Source: Bacillota bacterium (GTDB taxonomy: Bacteria; Bacillota; Clostridia; Peptostreptococcales; Anaerovoracaceae). Taken from it: a stretch of DNA of 46,061 bases. Positions within the stretch are counted from its first letter, which is position 1; the number at the start of each line of letters is the position of its first letter. The position numbers and the translations under genes were made by a program. Positions 16,989 through 25,307 of this stretch are shown in pieces. Where the stretch lies: positions 1-46,061 of the forward strand of contig JARBUO010000065.1 in assembly GCA_029239605.1 (NCBI GenBank). Direction: 5' to 3'. The notes beneath the pieces are model-generated. The model saw only the letters and a list, made by a program, of their open reading frames with translations, did no database searches and had not been told where the DNA came from.

Positions 16989-18245
16989 ATGGCTCTGCAT
17001 GTAGTAGATGAAGCAAAACGCTGCTTGAATTGTATAAAACCATTATGTCAGGAAAAGGGATGCCCTATCAAAACACCGATTCCTGAAATGATTCAAGCGT
17101 TCCTCGGGGGAGAAATCAACAAGGCTGGTGAAATGCTCTTTGAAAATAACCCGCTTTCCCTCATCTGTTCGTTGATCTGTGATCATGAAAAACAGTGTGA
17201 GGGTCACTGTGTGCTCAATCATAAAGGGATGCCAATTCATATCAGCAGCATAGAACATTATATTTCGGATAACTATCTTTCAAAATTGAAGACCGCTGCC
17301 GTTTCTCAAAAAAAGGGACGGATCGGTATCATCGGATCGGGGCCTGCGGGCCTTACAATTGCCATATTGCTTGCCCACCGAGGCTATCATATTACAATCT
17401 TTGAGGGAAAGGATAAAATCGGCGGTGTTTTGCGGTATGGCATTCCAGAGTTCCGCTTACCAAAGTCCATTCTCGACCGGTATGAAAATTTACTTGTGGA
17501 CATGGGGATCAAGATACGGCCCAATACGTCCATCGGAACAGCCATCGGCGTGGATGAAATGATCCGAGATGGCTATGACGCTATCTTTATCGGTACCGGC
17601 ATCTGGAAGCCAAACACACTGGGAATCAAAGGTGAGACTCTGGGAAATGTGCATTATGCCATCAACTATCTGTCAAACCCCGATGTATATCATCTTGGTG
17701 ATACCGTTGCTGTTATCGGGGCTGGGAACGCGGCGATGGATGTAGCCAGAACGGCACTCCGGGAAGGGGCGCGTAAGGTAACTGTTTTTGCAAGAGGAAA
17801 TAAGGCTGCCGCCAGTAAAAGGGAACTTGAATATGCCCAGATAGACGGCGTCAAATTTGAATATAATAAGGCCCCTGTTGAATTCGTGGATGAAGGTGTA
17901 ATCCTGCAGGACATTGTAAGAGATGAAACCGGCACAGCTGTGTTCTTAGAGGGTACTCAGAAGCTTTACCGCGCGGACAGCACCATTATTTCCGTCAGTC
18001 AGGGACCGCGGAATCGTATCGTCTCCACAACAACCGGACTTGATGTGACGCAAAGAGGCCTGTTGGTAACAGACCAGAAGGGTGAGACCACGCGACCGGG
18101 AATCTATGCTGCGGGGGACATCGTATTCGGTGCCAAAACAGTCGTTGAAGCGGCGGCCTATTCGAAGCTCGTAGCAGATGCGATGGATGAATATGTGCAG
18201 AACAAAAACAGGAATCAGAAAAACAGCAGTGAAGAAAGACCATAA
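16989..18245 (+). CDS. GltD-like NAD(P)-dependent iron-sulfur flavoprotein oxidoreductase
   Basis: A 418-residue homologue of the glutamate synthase small subunit group. The N-terminal helical domain has cysteines for 4Fe-4S clusters (Cys 12, 15, 20 and 25 in RCLNCIKPLCQEKGCP, then a second set in ICSLICDHEKQCEGHC). The FAD-binding GIIGSGPAGL follows, then GGVLRYGIPEFRLPK and the NAD(P)-binding AVIGAGNAAMDVARTA; the end has GIYAAGDIVFGAKTVVEAA. No large glutamate synthase subunit is adjacent, so it may pass electrons to another partner, as GltD-like subunits of transhydrogenase or sulfide-dehydrogenase type do. Start ATG has AAAGGAGG seven bases upstream. It is transcribed alone and converges with the alpha/beta hydrolase gene. 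Confidence 0.88.
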   Translation: MALHVVDEAKRCLNCIKPLCQEKGCPIKTPIPEMIQAFLGGEINKAGEMLFENNPLSLICSLICDHEKQCEGHCVLNHKGMPIHISSIEHYISDNYLSKLKTAAVSQKKGRIGIIGSGPAGLTIAILLAHRGYHITIFEGKDKIGGVLRYGIPEFRLPKSILDRYENLLVDMGIKIRPNTSIGTAIGVDEMIRDGYDAIFIGTGIWKPNTLGIKGETLGNVHYAINYLSNPDVYHLGDTVAVIGAGNAAMDVARTALREGARKVTVFARGNKAAASKRELEYAQIDGVKFEYNKAPVEFVDEGVILQDIVRDETGTAVFLEGTQKLYRADSTIISVSQGPRNRIVSTTTGLDVTQRGLLVTDQKGETTRPGIYAAGDIVFGAKTVVEAAAYSKLVADAMDEYVQNKNRNQKNSSEERP

Positions 18246-18317
18246 AAGTGCTGTACAGATCTCCTTCTGTCCCATTATTGCAACCATTTATCGTAGTGGG
18301 TTTCTCCAAGTACAGAG

Positions 18318-18352
18318 AGCCGCACCGGCATTTTGCTAGCACTGGTGCGGCT
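18318..18352. terminator. hairpin between convergent genes
   Basis: AGCCGCACC (18318-18326) and GGTGCGGCT (18344-18352) form a perfect nine-base stem, extended by outer TAC/GTA pairing. It lies between the GltD-like gene and the opposing hydrolase gene. T tracts are weak on both sides, so efficiency is uncertain. Confidence 0.55.
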
Positions 18353-18361
18353 GTACCAAAA

Positions 18362-19201
18362 TCAATACTTTAACTTATACTTTTCCAGAAATGGAACGAT
18401 ATATTGCTGATTATTTGTGATCATATGACCTAGGTTGGGAAGCAGAAGCGTTTCCGCTGACGGTACTAAGCGTGATAGTCTTTTGGCGGATGATTGTGAG
18501 TCGATGATCCAATCATTTTCTCCGCCGACATAGAGAACCGGCATGATCAGCCTATGCAATACTTCGTCTGGATGAACGGGAATTTCCTGAATTGGTTCGA
18601 AGTTTTCCAGGATCAGGTTCAAAAAGTCCAGCGCTTCTTTAGGAATATTCTGTTCTCCCAGAACGTCGGTATCCATCTGAATCGGGTCGCCTGATTGGCG
18701 TGTTTGCTCTGTGTTCTGAAGGAATTGAGAACGGATTTCAGAAAGACCGGCAGATGCAATTAAGATCAGCTGTGATACTTTCTCGGGAAATGCAGCAGCA
18801 AACTTGATGGCAAGCCAGCCTCCCAGGGAATTTCCAGCAATGGCTGCCTTCTCAAGACCAATTGCCTCCAGAACTTCCTTTAGCCAGAGCGAAAAGTCAT
18901 CTGTGCTCAAATCCGGCCTGTATTCTTCGCTGTTCCCGGCTTCACCGATAATATCTACCGCGAAAACCCTGTAATTTTCAGAAAGTGCAGAAAGCTCAGG
19001 AAACCAGAATGCACTGTTGCTGCAAGAGCCGTGGAGCAGGACAATCGGCGGGTTCGATTCCTCTCCGGCTGTCAGCAGGAAGGTCTGTCCGTAGCTGGTT
19101 TCCACATAGCGCTGTTCAAAGGGAAAGTGGCTCAATACTTTGCCATAGTAGGCACGTATTTTGTCGCGGCCTTCTGTTGTTTTATATACACTTTTTTTCA
19201 T
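18362..19201 (-). CDS. alpha/beta hydrolase
   Basis: A 279-residue serine hydrolase fold protein. The oxyanion-hole region is VLLHGSCSNSAFW, the nucleophile elbow AGNSLGGW places Ser 125, the acid is in GGENDWIID (Asp 230 or 234), and the His is in LPNLGHM (His 259). No signal peptide, so cytosolic. The cap region (150-210) is Gln/Glu-rich. The ribosome site AAAGGAGTT precedes ATG. It lies 135 bp downstream of, and in the same direction as, the HTH protein gene, so both may be read from that gene's consensus promoter. The substrate is unknown; esterase or lipase-type and C-C hydrolase members look alike at this level. Confidence 0.85.
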   Translation of the reverse strand: MKKSVYKTTEGRDKIRAYYGKVLSHFPFEQRYVETSYGQTFLLTAGEESNPPIVLLHGSCSNSAFWFPELSALSENYRVFAVDIIGEAGNSEEYRPDLSTDDFSLWLKEVLEAIGLEKAAIAGNSLGGWLAIKFAAAFPEKVSQLILIASAGLSEIRSQFLQNTEQTRQSGDPIQMDTDVLGEQNIPKEALDFLNLILENFEPIQEIPVHPDEVLHRLIMPVLYVGGENDWIIDSQSSAKRLSRLVPSAETLLLPNLGHMITNNQQYIVPFLEKYKLKY

Positions 19202-19336
19202 GTCGTTAAACTCCTTTCAATTTTTCATAAACTTGGGAATCCTTCCCTATTATTTATTTTCGGGATGCTTGCTTTGCTGCTCCCAACGCATAATGCTTCT
19301 CATTCACCAGGCCTTCACTGCGATTCCCTAATCTCC

Positions 19337-19759
19337 TTATGTCAACGAGGCTATCGTATCCAGCATCACCGCCATAAATCCGATATCGCCCCACAGTGTA
19401 ATCCGAACCATGTTTTCCCGCTCGATATATTGTGATTGAATGGAAGACTGCCCATATTCCGGCGGCTTTGCATTGGACGCGGCAGTCAGGGTATTCATGA
19501 TACGGATGGCATCTTCTTTGCCATATGCAGCAATATCAATAACGGATGAGGCGATGACTTTACGATTTGGTTGTTTCCTTTCATCGTAAGCATTATCGCT
19601 GTTGCTCTGCATAAAAATGCTCAGATCATGACCTGTGACCCGCCAGCCCTTGCCGATTTTCGTCGCGCGCAGCTTTCCTTCTCTGATATACCGCTGGATT
19701 GTCTTGGGATGGATATCCAGCATTTCTGAAATCTGATCCACTGTATAGTAATCTTTCAT
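19337..19759 (-). CDS. excisionase-type helix-turn-helix protein with unknown C-terminal domain
   Basis: A 140-residue protein. Residues 1-50 form an excisionase/MerR-like winged helix (DYYTVDQISEMLDIHPKTIQ, then REGKLRATKIGKGWRVT), typical of DNA-binding proteins with the HTH_17 fold. The C-terminal 75 residues, containing SSVIDIAAYGKEDAIRIMN and a MVRITLWGDIGFM segment, are a compact alpha/beta-looking domain I cannot name; it could bind a ligand. ATG at 19759 is preferred because AAGGAG sits 11 bases before it and abuts the alternative GTG at 19771. No phage or integrase genes are near, so it is more likely a transcription factor than an excisionase. Confidence 0.78.
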   Translation of the reverse strand: MKDYYTVDQISEMLDIHPKTIQRYIREGKLRATKIGKGWRVTGHDLSIFMQSNSDNAYDERKQPNRKVIASSVIDIAAYGKEDAIRIMNTLTAASNAKPPEYGQSSIQSQYIERENMVRITLWGDIGFMAVMLDTIASLT

Positions 19760-19794
19760 TACAAATATCACTCCTTATTAATTCTTATAAAGTA

Positions 19795-19823
19795 ATTATA
19801 GGTAATAATAAGGAATATGTCAA
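19795..19823 (-). promoter_or_regulatory. consensus sigma-A promoter of the HTH protein gene
   Basis: On the minus strand TTGACA (19818-19823) and TATAAT (19795-19800) are separated by exactly 17 bases: both hexamers match the consensus fully. Transcription would start near 19788, about 29 bases before the ATG at 19759. Confidence 0.88.
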
Positions 19824-20066
19824 GAAATATTTCGCTTGAATTTTGCTTGGATTGGTTTTGTTCATTTTCACACTTAATTTTTAATTTCAAATCATTCTAA
19901 ATGTTGTGTTCTGTTTTGCTTTCAGATATCAAAAATGCTAAGCTGTAACTAGTTCTTGCTAAATTACTTAAAAACATTGCAGAAAAGCGCACTGCAAAGT
20001 CTTCAACTGTATCAAAAGCGGCTGGAGCTGCATGATTGATAGGAGAATGAACCGGAGGGAAACATC

Positions 20067-20954
20067 ATGAGGTATCTCACAAAAGACTGGTATGAGATCT
20101 GTCAGAAGACTGGACTACATTACGGAATGAGAGTGCATCGAGGGGCTGGTGTATTCAGCGAAATGCTGTACCAACGGCTCTATCGGAGAAAAGAGAAAGA
20201 GTATATTCAATCGGAGCGTGAAGTTTATAATTTTGATCCCCGCTATTTTCTAAGACAGGACGGGAGTGCGTTTGTGCCGGCGGATAAGCTCATGCGCGGT
20301 GAGGAAATAGAGGAGGAGGACATCGTTATTTACCAAATGCCAGAGGAAGAAAAGGAACGGACCCAGAAAATGATTGAAGCGTATGACCAACGTCCCCCTT
20401 TTGATGAGGAGAAATGCAAACAAGCGTTTCGGGTGATGCAGGAAACCTCCAGAATGGAGGAAGCGGAAGAAAGAATTCCGGTTGAGATACTAAGACAAGT
20501 CGCTGATATGAGAGTGTTCTGCCTTGGTTATTGTTCGAAAGAGATTAAGGTTCAGCTGGAACGGGTCAGCAGGGCGAACTACAAAATAGTGAAGCTTGCT
20601 TCTGAGGCGAATGCAAAAGCACAGAAGGCAGAGGATATCTCCGAGAGCATCAGAAAAATTCATAATTTTCATGACAGCATTATCCTGGAGATCAGCGGCA
20701 GCAGTGGATTTGAGAATCGTTGGGATCAGTTCGTGATTCGAATGGATCCTCGGGGGAGCTTTACAGAATGTAAAAAAGTTACATTTCGAAACGCTGACAT
20801 CATAAAGCAGGAATCAAATATTGCCGGCAGCAGCTGGCTTTACTGTGAGTTATACCGCATTGAAAAGGGGTACGAGGTTCATGTGCTTTTTTGGGGAGAA
20901 GGAATGCCAGAGTTGATTCTTAGCTGCAGCGACATCCTGATGGAAATAGAATGA
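20067..20954 (+). CDS. DUF4085 family protein
   Basis: A 295-residue cytosolic protein resembling DUF4085 (start MRYLTKDWYEICQKTGLHYG). The middle is highly charged and helical (MPEEEKERTQKMIEAYD; EEAEERIPVEILRQVADMR), and the last 100 residues look like a beta-rich domain (HDSIILEISGSSGFENRWDQ and a WLYCELYRIEKGYEVHVLFW segment, where a conserved-looking surface could bind a partner). No catalytic motif is apparent. Ribosome site CGGAGGG precedes ATG. Its stop is 15 bases before the AraC gene, so the two are probably cotranscribed. Confidence 0.75.
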   Translation: MRYLTKDWYEICQKTGLHYGMRVHRGAGVFSEMLYQRLYRRKEKEYIQSEREVYNFDPRYFLRQDGSAFVPADKLMRGEEIEEEDIVIYQMPEEEKERTQKMIEAYDQRPPFDEEKCKQAFRVMQETSRMEEAEERIPVEILRQVADMRVFCLGYCSKEIKVQLERVSRANYKIVKLASEANAKAQKAEDISESIRKIHNFHDSIILEISGSSGFENRWDQFVIRMDPRGSFTECKKVTFRNADIIKQESNIAGSSWLYCELYRIEKGYEVHVLFWGEGMPELILSCSDILMEIE

Positions 20955-20969
20955 AAGAGGGCGATGTGT

Positions 20970-21785
20970 ATGTTGGAGCGAACACAAGAGGAATTTATAA
21001 ATAGGATTGCAGCGGATGGTACCATGGAATTCAGCCGGAGCATCATTGAAGGGGTTGAAATTAAGCTGTGCAGAAATGATCCGCATATTTACAAGCACCA
21101 TGTTCATAATGAGATGTCTTTAGGGTATATTTTAGAAGGATCGACGGAATTAACGCTGAATGACAGGACCATTCGATATCAGGCAGGTGATGGAGTCTTG
21201 ATTCCTCCGCTGATGACCCATCGGTGCGCACCCAATGATATCAAGCATTGGGCATACATCATGCTTTTTATTGATCCTGACTATTATGGTGATGTAGTGC
21301 GGTTTCATCAGGCCAGAAAGCTGAAGCTCGACGAGATCGAAAAACTGAAGGGATTCATTGAACAGCTGCTGTTTGAGGAAAATGGTAATGCGCTGGAGAC
21401 CATCCTGATTGAGCTTCTGCTTGCGTTTGCTGAAATAGATAACACAGATACGACCGCGGAAGGTACTGATGAAAAAATCAGTGCGATTCACGATTATCTG
21501 ATTGATCATGTCAGGGAAGCTGTTTCTCTGGAAGAACTTGAGCAGCTGTCAGGATTGAATAAATTTGCAATCATCAGGAATTTTAAGAAAATCTACGTTG
21601 CCACACCTGCGGCATATCATCTTCAATATCGAGTTGCTGAAGCGAAACGGTTATTAAAAGAAGGGGTTGACGTTTTTGATATCTGTGAGGAATTGAAGTT
21701 CTATGACCAGGCTCATCTGATCAGGGAGTTTAAGAAAATGTACGGAGTGACACCCGGCTCCTATTTGGGGCAGCTGAATGATTAG
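20970..21785 (+). CDS. AraC-family transcriptional regulator
   Basis: A protein of about 271 residues with an N-terminal cupin-like sensor (HHVHNEMSLGYILEGSTELTL, where paired His residues and the GDGVLIPPLMTHRC turn are typical, split here by short loops) and a C-terminal pair of helix-turn-helix motifs (SLEELEQLSGLNKFAIIRNF, then DICEELKFYDQAHLIREFKK and YGVTPGSYL). ATG at 20970 has AAAGAGGG eight bases upstream; the ATG at 20964 is too close to it. It follows the DUF4085 gene closely and converges with the purine permease gene. The inducer is not identifiable. Confidence 0.88.
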   Translation: MLERTQEEFINRIAADGTMEFSRSIIEGVEIKLCRNDPHIYKHHVHNEMSLGYILEGSTELTLNDRTIRYQAGDGVLIPPLMTHRCAPNDIKHWAYIMLFIDPDYYGDVVRFHQARKLKLDEIEKLKGFIEQLLFEENGNALETILIELLLAFAEIDNTDTTAEGTDEKISAIHDYLIDHVREAVSLEELEQLSGLNKFAIIRNFKKIYVATPAAYHLQYRVAEAKRLLKEGVDVFDICEELKFYDQAHLIREFKKMYGVTPGSYLGQLND

Positions 21786-21848
21786 AAACATTATTTTCAT
21801 TTCAGTAGATTCTGAGACTCCGTTTTTTGCGGTTCACGGCTGTAATTT

Positions 21849-21894
21849 GATCATCGCCATTCAGGTGCTTTTTGCAAAGAGAGCGGCGATGATC
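21849..21894. terminator. hairpin between convergent AraC and purine permease genes
   Basis: GATCATCGCC and GGCGATGATC form a perfect ten-base stem with a 26-base loop. No strong T tract is present on either side, so it may act as a weak bidirectional terminator. Confidence 0.45.
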
Positions 21895-21953
21895 ACAGCG
21901 ATATGCGGAATTACAAACTGGGTCGGGCGAACAGTGGGTTTCCTACTTTGATG

Positions 21954-23288
21954 TTAAACCATGAAATGTATGATAAAGAACACTGCAAGGACATACATAA
22001 CCGGATGAACTTCTTTCCCCCTGCCGGTGATTAGTTTTATAACGGAATAGCCGACAAAGCCGAAAGCGATTCCCTGGGCGATACTAAAGGTCAGAGGCAT
22101 CAGGATAATCGTAAGAAATGCGGGGAGAGCTTCCGTAAAATCGTCAAATTTGATACTTACCACTTCACCTAACATCAATATCCCGACGATAACCAAGACG
22201 GGAGCGGTTGCCTGTGTCGGAATTAATAAGAAAAATGGTGCGAAGAACAATGTAAGCAGATAAAGAATTCCGGTGGTTACGGCGGTAAGACCTGTTCTGC
22301 CGCCCTCAGAAACACCGGTTGCACTTTCAATATAAGTGGTGACCGTGGACGTTCCTAAAACGGATCCGGCCGTGGCGGCGATAGAATCGCAAATCAAGGC
22401 TTTATCGAGATTTTTTATCTTTCCGTCTTTGCCTACCAATTTGGCTTTTCTGGACACGCCGATCAAAGTTCCGATATTATCAAACAGGTCAACGATTGTA
22501 ATGGAAAATATTACAGCAAACAATCCATAACTAAATACACCCTTAATATCCAGCTTTCCGAAGGTTTCTGCAGGGACAGGAGGGATAATATTGAAAAAAT
22601 CGCCGATGCCGGCAGGCACTTTTGTAATTCCCATAAACATCCCGATCACGGTAGTTACCAGAATACCGATAAGAAGACCTCCCTTTATCTTTTTTGCGTA
22701 AAGCAGACTCGATAGGGCAAGGCCAATTAAAAACAAAACAACGCCGGGGGTTTTTAAATCTCCCAAGCCAACAAAGTTAGACTGATCCGCTACGATAACT
22801 CCGGCATTTTTAAAGCCGATAAATGCGATAAAAAGACCGATGCCGACGCCAATTGATATTTTAAGGCATTCAGGAACACAGTCAATAATTAATTGTCTTA
22901 CTTTCGTCACGGTCAGGATGATAAAAACGATGCCGGAGAGAAACACAGCACCCAAAGCGGTCTGCCAGCTTAAGCCCATCGCGCCGCAGACCGTGTAAGC
23001 AAAGAAAGCGCTTAAGCCCAAGCCGGGAGCCACGACCACCGGGAAGTTAGCGTACAGCCCCATAAGAATGGTCGCAAAAGTCGTTGAGATTATGACGGCG
23101 GCAATTGCGCTGTCTCTCGGCATCCCTGCGTCGCCTAACATGCTGGGAACTACCGCCAGAATATAGACGGAAGCGATAAACGTTGTAATACCTGCTATAA
23201 TTTCAGTTTTTACTGTGGTTCCATTTTCGGATAGTTTAAAAAACTTATCCAGACTGCTGGTTGAACCAGTTGTAACGTTGTTGGACAT
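21954..23288 (-). CDS. NCS2-family purine permease (AzgA/PbuG-like)
   Basis: A 444-residue membrane protein of the AzgA/PbuG branch of the NCS2 family, which takes up guanine, hypoxanthine or adenine. The start LDKFFKLSENGTTVKTEIIA and the following GITTFIASVYILAVVPSMLG are typical; further landmarks are VVAPGLGLSAFFAYTV, DLFDNIGTLIGVS and the GTSTVTTYIESATGVSEGGR stretch that contributes to the substrate site. About 12-14 hydrophobic segments. The ribosome site GGAGGT lies eight bases before ATG. The upstream region carries a structured leader that may regulate the gene. Purine specificity is inferred from family. Confidence 0.92.
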   Translation of the reverse strand: MSNNVTTGSTSSLDKFFKLSENGTTVKTEIIAGITTFIASVYILAVVPSMLGDAGMPRDSAIAAVIISTTFATILMGLYANFPVVVAPGLGLSAFFAYTVCGAMGLSWQTALGAVFLSGIVFIILTVTKVRQLIIDCVPECLKISIGVGIGLFIAFIGFKNAGVIVADQSNFVGLGDLKTPGVVLFLIGLALSSLLYAKKIKGGLLIGILVTTVIGMFMGITKVPAGIGDFFNIIPPVPAETFGKLDIKGVFSYGLFAVIFSITIVDLFDNIGTLIGVSRKAKLVGKDGKIKNLDKALICDSIAATAGSVLGTSTVTTYIESATGVSEGGRTGLTAVTTGILYLLTLFFAPFFLLIPTQATAPVLVIVGILMLGEVVSIKFDDFTEALPAFLTIILMPLTFSIAQGIAFGFVGYSVIKLITGRGKEVHPVMYVLAVFFIIHFMV

Positions 23289-23338
23289 TAAAATTTACCT
23301 CCATATTTACAAGCTAAAAATTCGTGTAACCCTAAAAC

Positions 23339-23399
23339 GGAGAATCATCAGGAATAACTTGTCCTGTCTCTCTGAAAACTCCTCCTCCTGTAATTCTCC
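23339..23399 (-). promoter_or_regulatory. structured leader of the purine permease gene
   Basis: On the transcribed (minus) strand GGAGAAT-TA-CAGG pairs with CCTG-ATG-ATTCTCC around a roughly 35-base loop that contains purine-rich repeats; GTTTTAGGG follows. It lies 50-110 bases upstream of the ATG. The conserved core of known purine riboswitches is not visible, so this could be an attenuator or an unassigned RNA element. Confidence 0.35.
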
Positions 23400-23615
23400 C
23401 CGTAACATAATACCATGGTCTTTTCCATATTCAAATAAATTTCGAAATACGCATTCCAATTTTTTCGATTAATATGCAGGAACCGCTCCTTAAGAGCATG
23501 AAAAAATCATCACTATAATATTTGATTATGAAGAATTCATTCTGTATCAATTTCGTACAATACAACTCCTTAGGAATCTGGTAATCTTATTGTAGTAAAG
23601 AGAAGGAGTTTTGTT

Positions 23616-24527
23616 ATGAATAAGCTAAAATTAATTACAGTTATGGTCATCTGGGGAAGCATCGGTGTCTTTGCAAGGTCCATTCCCCTGTCAGCACTAA
23701 GTCTGGCTTTTCTTCGGGCGTTGATTGCTTTGCCGATCCTGTTTGTTGTGATGAAAATAAAGCGGCCTGACCGGAAGCCATGGAATCAATTCCTTCCTTA
23801 TATTTTTTCGGGCGTGCTCCTTGGGTTTGGATGGCTTACTCTGTTTTACGGGTTTCAGCATACCAGCATTTCTTCTGCGGTGATCATCTACAATATGTGC
23901 CCTGTATATGTTATGATCCTTGCTCCAATGGTGCTGAAGGAGCGAATTACAAGGATGCAGGCTGCAGTGATCTGTATCTCTTTTTTAGGACTTTTTTTAA
24001 TTGTAGGACAGAATTCATCCGAAGGCTATGGAACCATGGGGATGGCACTGAGTGCTGTTTCAGGAATGCTCTATGCAGCCATCGTACTCATCAACCGCAG
24101 CATAAAGGTTCGGGTGGATAATCATACCGCAACCTTTGTGCAGATTCTCGCTGCAATGCTGATACTTCTGCCCTTTGTACTGATGGAAGGCAGTCTTTTC
24201 AATGGTACGACACTGGATGCGAGAGGAGTAACCTATACTGTGCTTCTTGGCGTACTCCATACAGGTGTTGCCTATACTCTTTTCTTTTCCCTTTGCGCAC
24301 ACATGAAATCTGTAGAAATTGTACCCTACAGCTTTTTGGAGCCTCTTTTCGGGATCCTATTCAGTGTGCTTTTGCTCGGTGAGATTCTGACACTTCCGCA
24401 GATTGCAGGAGGAATTCTGATTTTAGGCTCCAATTTTGTTGGGGAGCGGTGGAAGAGCAAGGCTGCTTCTGCTGCGGAAGCAGGAACTGATCTCTCCGCC
24501 CCAAGTACAGCTGATTCTGATCAGTAG
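23616..24527 (+). CDS. EamA/DMT-family membrane transporter
   Basis: A 303-residue protein with about ten membrane helices in two EamA repeats (residues 5-130 and 145-275). The first opens with LKLITVMVIWGSIGVFARSI and contains LSLAFLRALIALP; each repeat ends with an acidic helix hairpin motif (APMVLKERITRMQ and FSVLLLGEILTLPQ), as is usual for drug/metabolite exporters. The C-terminal tail is hydrophilic and Ala/Ser-rich. Ribosome site AGAAGGAG precedes ATG. It is divergent from the purine permease gene and converges with the XRE gene 11 bp away. The substrate is unknown. Confidence 0.88.
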   Translation: MNKLKLITVMVIWGSIGVFARSIPLSALSLAFLRALIALPILFVVMKIKRPDRKPWNQFLPYIFSGVLLGFGWLTLFYGFQHTSISSAVIIYNMCPVYVMILAPMVLKERITRMQAAVICISFLGLFLIVGQNSSEGYGTMGMALSAVSGMLYAAIVLINRSIKVRVDNHTATFVQILAAMLILLPFVLMEGSLFNGTTLDARGVTYTVLLGVLHTGVAYTLFFSLCAHMKSVEIVPYSFLEPLFGILFSVLLLGEILTLPQIAGGILILGSNFVGERWKSKAASAAEAGTDLSAPSTADSDQ

Positions 24528-24538
24528 CCGCTGCATAC

Positions 24539-25141
24539 TCACCTAAGAGCCTTAGGATACTTCTGCAGACCATGTTTCGTACAATAAAGATACAGATCTC
24601 CTCGGCTCATCATCATGGGAATCCGCATCCGCACTTCCGCACTCTGCTCAGGATACAGGCGGATCAGCAGCGCTCTGTCGTAGGACACGTAGGCAGCGAA
24701 GGAAATATAGTGGTCCTTCCGCATCTCATGCTCAATGGAGATGAAGTGATCCAGATCCATATCCTCGGCAGAAATTTTGTGGTTCTCATCATGAGGCACC
24801 GGCTTCAGTGGTTTTAGTTTTCGTCCGCAGCAGGAAACGGAAGCGCTGCCGGTACTGGTCAGAATATTATTGCAGGCAGGGCAGACATAGAAGAGTGTTC
24901 GATCAATCTTCCCAACGTCAGGAAGATTCAAGTCAAGTTTACCCTCCAGCATCTTCTGGATGTCCGCTCCCAGAACCGCTGCAAGATCAGACCAGAGGGA
25001 GACATCCGGGCAGCCTAAGCCGCACTCCCATTTGGAGATGGTTTTATTGCTCACATTCAACTGATCAGCCAGCTGCTGCTGGGTCAGACCTTTTTCTTTT
25101 CTTAATTGGAAGATAAAATGGCCTACCTTGGCACAATCCAT
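24539..25141 (-). CDS. XRE-family regulator fused to a desulfoferrodoxin-like domain
   Basis: A 200-residue protein. Residues 1-66 are an XRE helix-turn-helix (LRKEKGLTQQQLADQLNVSN, KTISKWECG). Residues 80-200 follow the layout of desulfoferrodoxin (superoxide reductase): a desulforedoxin-type knuckle CPAC plus SCCG (Cys 87, 90, 104, 105), then a mononuclear-iron-site pattern with His 117 or 121, HEM (His 138), HYI (His 144, six residues on, as in HPM-HWI of desulfoferrodoxin) and YCTKHG (Cys 187, His 190). Both metal sites seem preserved, suggesting an iron- or superoxide-responsive regulator (inference). ATG at 25141 is chosen for GAGGTG six bases upstream; an ATG at 25168 is the alternative. 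It lies downstream of the AAA/vWA operon on the same strand. Confidence 0.82.
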   Translation of the reverse strand: MDCAKVGHFIFQLRKEKGLTQQQLADQLNVSNKTISKWECGLGCPDVSLWSDLAAVLGADIQKMLEGKLDLNLPDVGKIDRTLFYVCPACNNILTSTGSASVSCCGRKLKPLKPVPHDENHKISAEDMDLDHFISIEHEMRKDHYISFAAYVSYDRALLIRLYPEQSAEVRMRIPMMMSRGDLYLYCTKHGLQKYPKALR

Positions 25142-25307
25142 TTCAATCACCTCATTTTCTAACAGCACCTCATTCCCTTTGATCTCTTCGAATTTTTATA
25201 CGAGTCAAAGGCAATGTGATGGATATATTCTAACACTGGATTCGATCACAGCGATTTCTTTAACGACTGATTCACAATGTGGTTTTTCAGTGCGCCCTAA
25301 TTACTGA

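Noticed and set aside
19950-20035. Short Ala/Lys-rich frame ending in VSKAAGAA upstream of the DUF4085 gene
   Set aside because: No start or ribosome site; composition is compatible with chance.
23289-23615. Classical purine riboswitch before the NCS2 gene
   Set aside because: The conserved aptamer core and paired loops were not found on the minus strand.
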